Assembly (NCBI GenBank): GCA_016756855.1
Contig: JAESPD010000008.1
Coordinates: 26,509 to 90,508 of the forward strand
Reading direction: 5' to 3'
Length of the DNA stretch: 64,000 nt
DNA from: a gamma proteobacterium endosymbiont of Lamellibrachia anaximandri
GTDB lineage: Bacteria > Pseudomonadota > Gammaproteobacteria > Chromatiales > Chromatiaceae
The notes under the pieces were generated by a model. It saw nothing but the letters and a program-made list of their open reading frames with translations, was not told the origin of the DNA and made no database searches. Positions 47,608 to 55,150 of this stretch are shown piece after piece; the stretch's first letter is position 1; each line of letters opens with the position of its first letter. Both the position numbers and the translations under genes were made by a program.

Positions 47608-48177
47608 ATGCATACAGGCCGCCTCGTACTGACTCCGGAAGATGCTTTTTATGTTCCAACCGACATGGCGGATCTGCTTGCACGATTGCGTGACATCGAT
47701 TTTATCGGCCCACACATCCTCCCGGAAAATGAGGCGGATTATCTGCTGGGCGAGCGCTTCATGCAGTTGGTCACATTCATGGGGTGCTCACCGTACATAC
47801 AATTGAAACCCACAGAGGATAACCAGCCTTTCTGTCATCTGAAGATAGATGGCCCCTACACTGATCCGGTATTTCTAGGGGGAAAAAACAGCAATGCACC
47901 CAGCTGTAAAGCGTGCCGTAAACGCATCCCGCAATGGGAGGATCTGATTAGGGCCTGGTCAAAACAACCAAAAAGTTATCGGGCGACATGCCCACATTGC
48001 GGCATTCTGCAGAACCCGGCAACCTACAACTGGCGACAGGCGGCAGGCACAGGTCGTTTCTTTCTCTTCGTGGAGAATATCTTTCCCCAGGAGGCGCAGC
48101 CATCGACGACGCTGCTCAAAGCACTACAGGGAGATGACGACAAGGCTTGGTGCTACTTTTATATTCAGGATGGCTGA
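47608..48177 (+). CDS. Uncharacterised zinc-ribbon protein
   Basis: I do not recognise this 189-residue protein. It has two CxxC pairs (C100-x2-C103, SCKACRKRIPQW; C128-x2-C131, TCPHCG) spaced 24 residues apart, the form of a zinc ribbon. The N-terminal 90 residues have no motif I know, though FMGCSPYIQLKP looks conserved in type. No signal peptide or membrane helix. It is divergent from the TAXI gene, 91 bases between starts, and so may share its control. It faces the cyclase gene tail to tail. Confidence 0.75.
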   Translation: MHTGRLVLTPEDAFYVPTDMADLLARLRDIDFIGPHILPENEADYLLGERFMQLVTFMGCSPYIQLKPTEDNQPFCHLKIDGPYTDPVFLGGKNSNAPSCKACRKRIPQWEDLIRAWSKQPKSYRATCPHCGILQNPATYNWRQAAGTGRFFLFVENIFPQEAQPSTTLLKALQGDDDKAWCYFYIQDG

Positions 48178-48209
48178 TCCGCTCATGGGGTAGTCGTCAG
48201 GGATAGGGC

Positions 48210-49757
48210 TCAGGCCACTTCACAGCAGTTTTTTCCCTTGCCCTTGGCCGTGTAAAGCGCCTTGTCAGCGCGATCGAATACAGCCTCGACAGTATCACCC
48301 CCCTCAAAACAGCTGATACCGCAGGAGATGGATACCTGAACCGCCTTGGCGCCTGAATGAAATCCGCTCGCCCCGACCGCCTCGCGCATCTCTTCCGCCA
48401 CGCTCAGAGCCATTTCCTGATCTGTACCACAAAGCAGGGTGACAAACTCCTCTCCACCATAACGAGCGATAAAATCCGTTTCGCGAAGCCTTTTCTGGAG
48501 TGTTTTTGCAATGATTCTCAGGGCGCTGTCACCCGCCTGGTGGCCATAACGATCATTGATTTTCTTAAAGTCATCCACATCCCAGACAAGCATGGAGAGC
48601 GGCTCTCCAAACCTCTTCCAGCGTGCAAACTCCTGGCTGACCCGCTCGTCATAGGCCAACCGGTTAGGCAGCTCTGTAAGCGCATCCTGCAGCGCAAGAT
48701 AATGCGCCTCAACCATGCGAAAGCGGATATCATCCGATTCCTCCTCCATCTCCCGCAAACGCTCCCGCAGGGCACGCTCCTCGATTCCAGCATTTTTGTA
48801 ACGCTGTTCTTCATCCGCAAGAAACTGATCCATACTCAGCTGGATGTGATCCAGACGCTCCGCAACCGTCCGCTTCAACTGCCCCAGATCCGTCGCTTCC
48901 CGCATTGAGGATTGGATACCATCCACATCAGAGGCAACTGCCACATTCAGCCGGCGCCCACTCTTTATCGCCACTTCTCGACTATCATGGCCACTTCGAA
49001 GGTAAGTATCGAGCTCTTGCAGGCGCCGGGTCAACTCTTCGAGAAAACTTTCTGTCTCCTGAATCTCTGACTGGGCATCACCATAGGAGCGGGAAGTCAG
49101 CTCCAACAGGTCCCGCAACACCCGGACCCACTCATCCGCTGCAGGTTTATCCACCAACCGGCTTTGAAAATCGGAGATATCAGTGCCCCAGTGCCCAGGC
49201 CAACTGGCGCGATCCAACAACTCCATCAGTATATGGTTAGGCGTATCCCCTTCACCGTCGCCCTCCTTGCTGCTACTGAGAAGACGCCCAAACAGACCGC
49301 TCTTAGGAGGAGTTCCCTCAGTAACCGCATGATTCAACAGTGCCGCCAAGCGATCCAATTCGGTTTCCGCCACATGAGAGGGATCACTCAACAGGTGGCT
49401 AAAAAGCCTTGAAGCCTCGGACACTTCGCTCTTCGGCAGTTGAAGACGCGATATCAACTGACCACAGATCTCCAGCGGCTCAGGCCCTGCAGAATCATCG
49501 ACGTCAGGCTGATGAACCAGACTGTCTGAAAGGGCATTCAGCCGCTCATTCAGGGTGGGTTTGACACCGTTGCGAACAGCGTCACGAATACTTTTCAGAT
49601 GAGGGTCAAGATTGGGATCCATCCCGCTGGTAGCGACTGTCAAACGGGTAATGGCACGAACCAGAAGACCTTCGGTTTCGGTTCGGGAATCGAGTGACTG
49701 CTCATGTTGTAGCAGCAACGCCTGGTATGCCTGTTTCCAGTCCTTTTCGTCAGCCAT
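48210..49757 (-). CDS. Diguanylate cyclase (GGDEF)
   Basis: The 515-residue cytoplasmic protein makes cyclic di-GMP. GGEEF is at 434-438 and the inhibitory I-site RETD at 425-428, so product inhibition is expected. The N-terminal 330 residues are helical with coiled coil and no named sensor domain. I use ATG 49757 (MADEKDWKQAYQ); an ATG 25 codons upstream is possible but the added part looks unlike coding sequence of the family. Neighbours give no hint of its input. Confidence 0.88.
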   Translation of the reverse strand: MADEKDWKQAYQALLLQHEQSLDSRTETEGLLVRAITRLTVATSGMDPNLDPHLKSIRDAVRNGVKPTLNERLNALSDSLVHQPDVDDSAGPEPLEICGQLISRLQLPKSEVSEASRLFSHLLSDPSHVAETELDRLAALLNHAVTEGTPPKSGLFGRLLSSSKEGDGEGDTPNHILMELLDRASWPGHWGTDISDFQSRLVDKPAADEWVRVLRDLLELTSRSYGDAQSEIQETESFLEELTRRLQELDTYLRSGHDSREVAIKSGRRLNVAVASDVDGIQSSMREATDLGQLKRTVAERLDHIQLSMDQFLADEEQRYKNAGIEERALRERLREMEEESDDIRFRMVEAHYLALQDALTELPNRLAYDERVSQEFARWKRFGEPLSMLVWDVDDFKKINDRYGHQAGDSALRIIAKTLQKRLRETDFIARYGGEEFVTLLCGTDQEMALSVAEEMREAVGASGFHSGAKAVQVSISCGISCFEGGDTVEAVFDRADKALYTAKGKGKNCCEVA

Positions 49758-49955
49758 GATGAAATACTTCGGTTGTAATCCAGAGCCTGCAACAAGACCC
49801 CCATCAAACAACTTATCAATAACCCATTGCATGCAGGATGCGGTTCACAAGTTCGCCAACACCCTACGCCCAGTTGTTTCTGCCTGGCAGCGATATACCT
49901 GCCGACACGCTTTTTCCCTAGATTATCAGCGCAGGGAAGAAAAGCAACGTATCAA

Positions 49956-50759
49956 TCAGGCTGCCTTGGCAAGTCTTACGTTCGCCGGCAATTCGATCTC
50001 CAGACTGATGGGTAGATGATCAGAGTGGGCATAGTCCAACACTTCGGCCTTGGCGACACGCAGACTTGGAGAGGCCAAGATATGATCCAGCTTGCGATTG
50101 GGTCGCCAGCTCGGAAAGGTTTTGAGATCACAGGAGGTCCCCTGCAGATCAGTATTGTCCATCAGGAAACGGAACTCCTGGGATCCACAACCACAGTTAA
50201 AGTCTCCCATCAGGATCAGGTGAGAGTAGTGGGACACCAGCTCACTGATATAGGAGAATTGCCGCAACCGCGCACGCCGACCCAGGGCCAGATGCATAAT
50301 GCAGACACCCAGCGGTTTTTCGCTGGTGGCAAACTCCATCAACATCGCGCCTCGACCTGGTAGCCCCGGCAGGCGATGTTCCACAATGGTGCTGGGATGC
50401 ACCCGGCTAAGGACGCCGTTGCTGTGCTGGGCCAGTTTACCCAGGCTGCGGTTTATCTGTTTATACCAATAGGGGAAGCCCGCCTGCTGGGCGAGATATT
50501 CCGTCTGATCCAGAAAGCCACTGCGCAGACTGCCTGAATCCACCTCCTGCAGCCCCACCAGGTCGAAATCCTTGAGTAGGCGGGCAATACGATTCAGATT
50601 TGCCAATCGGTCGCGATGGGGCAGAAAATGCTTCCAGCTATGGGTGACATACTCCCGATAGCGGCGGGTATCAACGCCGGTCTGAATATTATAACTGAGC
50701 AGACGCAAGCGATGGCCATCCGTCTTACCCACACCGTGTCTCTCTATCTGTCTCTGCAT
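49956..50759 (-). CDS. Endonuclease/exonuclease/phosphatase family protein
   Basis: The 267-residue protein has the fold's catalytic blocks: LVGLQEVD (metal-binding Glu), LILMGDFNC (catalytic Asp-Asn) and SDHLPI (catalytic His) near the C-terminus. No signal peptide is seen. The family includes DNA repair nucleases and lipid phosphatases; small bacterial members like this are often unassigned. The start (MQRQIERHGVGK) is not firmly fixed; a Met a few codons later is absent, so I keep it. Confidence 0.85.
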   Translation of the reverse strand: MQRQIERHGVGKTDGHRLRLLSYNIQTGVDTRRYREYVTHSWKHFLPHRDRLANLNRIARLLKDFDLVGLQEVDSGSLRSGFLDQTEYLAQQAGFPYWYKQINRSLGKLAQHSNGVLSRVHPSTIVEHRLPGLPGRGAMLMEFATSEKPLGVCIMHLALGRRARLRQFSYISELVSHYSHLILMGDFNCGCGSQEFRFLMDNTDLQGTSCDLKTFPSWRPNRKLDHILASPSLRVAKAEVLDYAHSDHLPISLEIELPANVRLAKAA

Positions 50760-50862
50760 CTGGTATTACCCCATGTCCTGCCCCGCCAACCGGGATATGT
50801 TCCGCCCTATCTTCAATATTACGGCATATAGTGGAAAAAACTTGAATCTGGATCGAAAACCA

Positions 50863-50890
50863 CAAAAAAAGGCGGCCGAAGCCGCCTTTT
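50863..50890 (-). terminator. Cytochrome c4 gene terminator
   Basis: Stem ggcggc / gccgcc with loop cgaa. On the minus strand it ends in seven Ts (plus-strand A tract 50864-50870). Confidence 0.88.
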
Positions 50891-50910
50891 CCACCATTCG
50901 TGGCATGATT

Positions 50911-51519
50911 TTACTTATTCAAGCCCTGAATATACTGAGCCACTGCCGCAATCTCTGCGTCAGTCATGCGGGCAACGACGCCTTGCATCATTTGGCTGGC
51001 ATCGTTGGTGCGGACGGCAGAACGGAAATCCTTCAACGCCTTTTCAGTGTAGGTCGCATGCTGTCCAGCAAGTGCCGGGAAGTTTGCATCCGGGTTGCCG
51101 GCGCCTGAAGGACCGTGGCATGCCATGCAGGCTGCAACGCCGGTTCCAGCGTTGCCGGCCCGATAGAGGGACTCACCCGACTCCGCTTTATCTGCGGCGG
51201 CAGTACCCATGGTCTTTTTCTGGCTGCTGAAGTAAGCAGCGAGATCAGCGATATCCTGATCAGCCAAAGGCGCGGCCTGTGCCGTCATCAGGGGATCTTT
51301 ACGGGCGCCTGACTTGAAATCCCTGATCTGTTTTTCTATGTACTTGGGGTGTTGACCCGCCAGCTTCGGCCACTGGGCATTTAAACTGTTACCATCAGGA
51401 CCGTGACATGCCATGCAGGCGGTTGATTTACCCTTGCCAGCCTCGGCATCACCAGCAGATTGGGCGCCGCTTGCGACAAACACAAGTGCGATGGAAACAG
51501 TTACTAGCCATTTATTCAT
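50911..51519 (-). CDS. Dihaem cytochrome c4
   Basis: The 202-residue periplasmic electron carrier has a signal peptide cut near GAQSAG and two class-I cytochrome domains, with haem sites C35-x2-C38-H39 and C131-x2-C134-H135. The blocks PKLAGQHPKYIEKQIRDFK and PALAGQHATYTEKALKDFR show the internal duplication typical of c4, which gives electrons to terminal oxidases. A degenerate FNR-like box lies about 75 bases upstream. The strong terminator marks a single-gene transcript. Confidence 0.94.
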   Translation of the reverse strand: MNKWLVTVSIALVFVASGAQSAGDAEAGKGKSTACMACHGPDGNSLNAQWPKLAGQHPKYIEKQIRDFKSGARKDPLMTAQAAPLADQDIADLAAYFSSQKKTMGTAAADKAESGESLYRAGNAGTGVAACMACHGPSGAGNPDANFPALAGQHATYTEKALKDFRSAVRTNDASQMMQGVVARMTDAEIAAVAQYIQGLNK

Positions 51520-51591
51520 GTTCAGTCCCGCTGTTTTCGTGCCTGGATTCAGTTCTCAACGGCCCCAACCAGAAACACCACCGTTTGTGAT

Positions 51592-51605
51592 TTGATTCCA
51601 GTCGA
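51592..51605 (-). promoter_or_regulatory. Degenerate FNR-like box upstream of cytochrome c4
   Basis: TTGAT-TCCA-GTCGA keeps eight of ten consensus positions. The position, 73-86 bases before the cytochrome start, would suit activation. Confidence 0.35.
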
Positions 51606-51742
51606 ACCCGATAACCATAAAAAAGCTGCGAAACTATACCAGAATCTTCTAATAAAGGTCAAAATATCGGGACTCACCTGATGATACTTGTCTTGGCATG
51701 GAGCCACAGCGTATGTTTGGACAGCTATTTCGAGGAACCCAC

Positions 51743-51979
51743 ATGCAGCAAGACCCTGATGCCAGCATCGTAAACAACAGTTTTGCCATTGTTTTCACGC
51801 CGAGCCGGCGCCGTAATCGCTTTCCTGAAAACTGTGTCAATGTCGTGGCATCCGCCGAGGAGGCGATGGATCGGGCAGATGCCGCCGGCAATACCTATGC
51901 GGCCCGGGTAGTTGGGCCATCCCGGTCTTCTGAGGGGCTTCGACTCTACTACCTGGAACAGTGGCTAGACCGAGAGTAA
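51743..51979 (+). CDS. Small protein of unknown function
   Basis: A 78-residue protein starting MQQDPDASIVNNSFAIVF. I chose ATG 51743, six bases after GAGGA; in-frame ATGs at 51698 and 51713 have poorer sites. It is rich in arginine and alanine, has VASAEEAMDRADAAGN that looks helical, and ends YLEQWLDRE. No signal peptide, membrane helix or known motif. It lies divergent from cytochrome c4 and converges on the HIT-like gene. Confidence 0.65.
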   Translation: MQQDPDASIVNNSFAIVFTPSRRRNRFPENCVNVVASAEEAMDRADAAGNTYAARVVGPSRSSEGLRLYYLEQWLDRE

Positions 51980-51998
51980 CCAGGAACCTCATTTCAGG

Positions 51999-53030
51999 TT
52001 AAAGCTGCAACTTCGCCAACTCAGCGTCGATGACGGCAGCATCAAGGTTGTCGTAATCCGCCCGATTGGTTGTAGTTACGCCGCCAGCCATTTCATACCA
52101 GGCATATCCGGTTGTCCAGGGGGCGTGCGCATAACTCCCCTGTTTTCTACGGCGCAGGCAGTAGAGGCAACCGGGACGGTAGATCAGATTGTAGCTGATG
52201 CCTTCCCGGTGTAATTCGTTCAGGTAGACCCAAGCCTCGGGCGCGGAGCCAAAGCGCCGACAGTCCACCGGATAAGGTAACTCCCCTCCGTTGTGCCCCC
52301 ACTGTCCCGCTTCCAAAGGAAGTGGCTGTTCCCGCACAAACATCTGGAAGTGCAGATGGTTGACGGAAGCGAAGGCGCCGTAACTGTTATAGCCGAAACC
52401 GACCCCCGGCAGGCATCCGCCCAACTCTTTGGTCAGATTCCAGATATAGAGATGATAGAGATGTGAAAGATACTGCGGCTCCCGCTCCCTCCGCTCCGGC
52501 ACCAGCAGGCCGTGAAATTGGGCGAATGGAAACTTGTTGTAGAGCAGTTCGACCTCCAATCCGTGCAACTCCCCCTCCCAAAACACCTCTTTACGCAAAA
52601 AAGGCTTGTTGAAATGGAAGCCCCGGGGATCGAAGGGACGATGTATTCCGGTAACCTTTTCTCCTGTCATCCGTGCCGGACGGAAGGCCCGAATGTGATT
52701 GAACTGTAGTTCCCACTCGTCTGCCCGACGGAACTCTGTCAACGCCACCCCGTCAAAACCAATTGCCATCAATTTAAGAAACACCACCAGATCGTCCGGG
52801 GCCGCGGGAACCTCCCGCCCTCCGGAGAGGCTTTCCCGGCAAATTTCCGCCAGCTGTTGGAAACGATGTTGGAGAGGCACTTTTAGTGCTGCGTGGATCT
52901 CGGGGTCGAAAGTCGCATTGGCTAGGCCCAGGATAAAGACACCGAATCCTGGTTGCTCAAGGAGATCTTCAAGGCCGGAAAGAAAAGCCTGACGAAAAGT
53001 CTCAATGGATAAAAAAGGGCTATTCGACAT
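51999..53030 (-). CDS. HIT-like nucleotidyltransferase/phosphorylase homologue
   Basis: The 343-residue protein has the core of the GalT/Ap4A-phosphorylase branch of the HIT superfamily: LLYNKFPFAQFHGLLVP and then NHLHFQMFV with H225, H227 and Q229 (HxHxQ). The same pattern is found in plant and animal GDP-hexose phosphorylases (VTC2 type). A transfer reaction through a nucleotidyl-histidine is expected; the substrate is unknown. I use ATG 53030; a GTG at 53081 would overlap the copper chaperone stop. Two cysteines in CLYCLRRRK might bind metal. Confidence 0.65.
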   Translation of the reverse strand: MSNSPFLSIETFRQAFLSGLEDLLEQPGFGVFILGLANATFDPEIHAALKVPLQHRFQQLAEICRESLSGGREVPAAPDDLVVFLKLMAIGFDGVALTEFRRADEWELQFNHIRAFRPARMTGEKVTGIHRPFDPRGFHFNKPFLRKEVFWEGELHGLEVELLYNKFPFAQFHGLLVPERREREPQYLSHLYHLYIWNLTKELGGCLPGVGFGYNSYGAFASVNHLHFQMFVREQPLPLEAGQWGHNGGELPYPVDCRRFGSAPEAWVYLNELHREGISYNLIYRPGCLYCLRRRKQGSYAHAPWTTGYAWYEMAGGVTTTNRADYDNLDAAVIDAELAKLQL

Positions 53031-53080
53031 ATCGGATCCGGCGCTGGTCAACTGAGTCAGAGGCGCCTGATACCCATTCA

Positions 53081-53554
53081 CTACATGTGCGACATTTTCT
53101 TCATGTGCATACGAATCTTGCGCACTGGCACTTGCATGGCCTTGGTGGAGCCATCCTCAAACAACAGAGTGACCGGCACATTCTCTCCCGGCTTCAGTTT
53201 TAGTTTCAGGCCGATGAGCATGAGATGCAGCCCGCCAGGCTGTAGTCTGACCTCCTGACCCGCCGGCAGATCGACCTGCTTCACGGGACGCATACGCATC
53301 ATGCCACCCTCCATGGTGTGAGTGTGCAACTCCACCACCTTGGCGACAGGACTCTGCGCCCCCACCAAGGCATGCCCCTGCTGATCACGGTTGGTCAGCC
53401 CCATGAAAGCGGCGGTATTGGGCTGCCCCGGCGGCACCCCGCGCACATAAGGATCATCGACATCGACCATACTACCGACATCTCCTGCAGAAACCTGCGG
53501 CCCAACAGCCAGCAACAGCACGCCAGCCAGCGCATTAAACAGATTCAATCTCAT
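53081..53554 (-). CDS. Periplasmic copper chaperone PCu(A)C
   Basis: The 157-residue protein has a signal peptide and the copper motif H-x10-M-x21-H-x-M: H77, M88, H110 and M112. Related proteins deliver Cu(I) to the CuA or CuB centre of cytochrome oxidase. ATG 53554 follows GGAG by seven bases; the GTG just before is less likely. A histidine- and methionine-rich tail (RMHMKKMSHM) ends it. No SCO gene lies nearby. Confidence 0.92.
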   Translation of the reverse strand: MRLNLFNALAGVLLLAVGPQVSAGDVGSMVDVDDPYVRGVPPGQPNTAAFMGLTNRDQQGHALVGAQSPVAKVVELHTHTMEGGMMRMRPVKQVDLPAGQEVRLQPGGLHLMLIGLKLKLKPGENVPVTLLFEDGSTKAMQVPVRKIRMHMKKMSHM

Positions 53555-53660
53555 CACTCTACTCCAATAAAAAACGTCGGCTTATTTGAACCTGACGCCG
53601 CCCCGTTGTTCCCCAAGAATTTTCCGGGTCATCTTTCTACTTTGTCACATCTCCACAGAC

Positions 53661-53703
53661 AAAAAAACAGGGGGTGGCGGTTTCCACCGCCACCCCCTGT
53701 TTC
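53661..53703 (-). terminator. Cytochrome c gene terminator
   Basis: A perfect 14-base stem (53668-53681 with 53687-53700) and loop tttcca. On the minus strand it is followed by Ts. It may also stop transcription in the other direction. Confidence 0.88.
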
Positions 53704-53758
53704 CAACGCTATGTAGTGGCATCAAACACTACGCCACCGCATAAGGCGTATCCTGCGA

Positions 53759-54079
53759 TTACAGGGTACTCAGCCACTGGGCAATCGCTTTCATCTCATC
53801 GTCGGAGACCATAGCCATGATGCCCTTCATCGCAGCAGTCTGCCCATTGTTGCGGGCACCGCTCTTGATGTCTTTCATCTGATTGAGCGCATATTCAGCA
53901 CTCTGTCCGGCCAGCTTGGGGTACATCGGCATGATCGGAGTCTTAGCGTCCTGGCCATGGCAGGAGAAGCAGGTCTTTGCCTTGAAGAGTGCGGCGCCAT
54001 CAGCGGCGGCGGCGGAACCAATCATTCCCAGGGACAGGACGGCAGCGCTGGCGAACGGCACCAAATTTTTCATCTGCAT
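53759..54079 (-). CDS. Monohaem cytochrome c, class I
   Basis: The 106-residue protein has a signal peptide (cut near AAAADG), a haem site C37-x2-C40-H41 and YPKLAGQSAEYALNQMKDIK, the block found in each half of cytochrome c4. The methionine in MKGIMAMVSDDEM is the likely sixth ligand. It resembles a single c4/c553 domain and would carry electrons in the periplasm. Promoter not defined. Confidence 0.93.
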   Translation of the reverse strand: MQMKNLVPFASAAVLSLGMIGSAAAADGAALFKAKTCFSCHGQDAKTPIMPMYPKLAGQSAEYALNQMKDIKSGARNNGQTAAMKGIMAMVSDDEMKAIAQWLSTL

Positions 54080-54273
54080 AATGAGTCAACCTCTAGTTTT
54101 GAGTTGGAAAAACTTTTTACCTGAATCCTTGGAAACAGGTTGTAACCTTGGGCGGTGTAATTCTTACCCCGCACCTTGACGCGGCTGGAGGGTATATTAC
54201 CATCGAGTAAATCGTCCATACAAAGGACATTTATCAATCATATAGCCTCTTGGCGGAATAGGCTATGCCACTG

Positions 54274-54801
54274 TCAATGGCTGCCACCCTTGTCCGCCAT
54301 GTGGGAGAGGTAGAGTGCCAACCCGAGCAACGCGATGCCACCGGCAAACTGCAACAGATCCATGGGGGTAGTGAAATCCATTCCCAGGGCGAACTCGAAA
54401 TAGCGCACCACCAGAATCATCATCACCACCTTGGCCAGGCGACTCTTGAGGTCGTCCAGACTGGTGATCATCAGCACCTTGGAGGCACCTTCACTGTTTT
54501 CCGCCTGATCGATCTTGCTGATGAAGAGTTCATAGAGACCCAGAGAGAAGATCAGCAACACCGTCGCCAACAGATAGCCATCCACGATCTCCACGACATG
54601 GGTCACAGTAGAGGAGCGCAGTTCGACCCGGGCTTCAGTTGTCAGATCTGGTGAGGCGTAGTGCGCCAGGTGCCCTATCATGTAGACTGCATCCACCGAC
54701 GCCATATAGAACATGGCCAAGGCCGCAGCCAGGCTTGCAACCACTGCGGACAGCACCACCAGGCGGCTGTTCCAAAGAAAGTTCTCAAACATTTTTTCCA
54801 A
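54274..54801 (-). CDS. YqhA family membrane protein (UPF0114)
   Basis: The 175-residue protein has four membrane helices (about 15-37, 66-92, 118-142 and 148-166) and the family words EIVDGYLLATVLLIFSLGLYELF and RYFEFALGM, each in part. The family is widespread and uncharacterised in bacteria. It lies between the cytochrome and the repeat-filled gap before rapA. Confidence 0.88.
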   Translation of the reverse strand: MEKMFENFLWNSRLVVLSAVVASLAAALAMFYMASVDAVYMIGHLAHYASPDLTTEARVELRSSTVTHVVEIVDGYLLATVLLIFSLGLYELFISKIDQAENSEGASKVLMITSLDDLKSRLAKVVMMILVVRYFEFALGMDFTTPMDLLQFAGGIALLGLALYLSHMADKGGSH

Positions 54802-55150
54802 GGTTTTTACTCCAATAAATCAACCCCCTATTATTCAGGCGCTGAATCTCGGGTCAAGCATGTATACCTGATCCGCTACGTTTGATCAGGCCTACTTTCG
54901 CTCAATTCAGGGAAACCATACCCCGGAACCGTTCCTGTCACCCGCTTCCCGTTACCTTGCAAGCAAGCCTACCCCCCACCATCCCTGGCGCCACCTCCTA
55001 ACGCTTTATCACCCCCGGCCCGGACTTCCTGTCCGGTCGTTCGCTACGCTGCGAAGGTCCACTGGACCTTCGGTCGTAGCTCACCCTTTCGCCTTTCCCC
55101 CTCCGCCTTGTAGAATACCCGGCGTTTCCACTCTCAAGACCCTAGCTTAA
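54802..55150. other. 349-base intergenic region with hairpins
   Basis: No gene is supported. It holds a REP (54867-54895), a hairpin cggac/gtccg near 55021-55035 and a stacked hairpin at 55043-55080 (six-base outer stem gctacg/cgtagc, nine-base inner stem cgaaggtcc/ggaccttcg). cctttcgcctttcc near 55084 is an AAAGG-type word. Confidence 0.7.
54867..54895. repeat. Single REP element
   Basis: cctgatccgctacgtttgat with caggcctac. It is the reverse orientation relative to those at 36073 and 58106. Confidence 0.8.
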
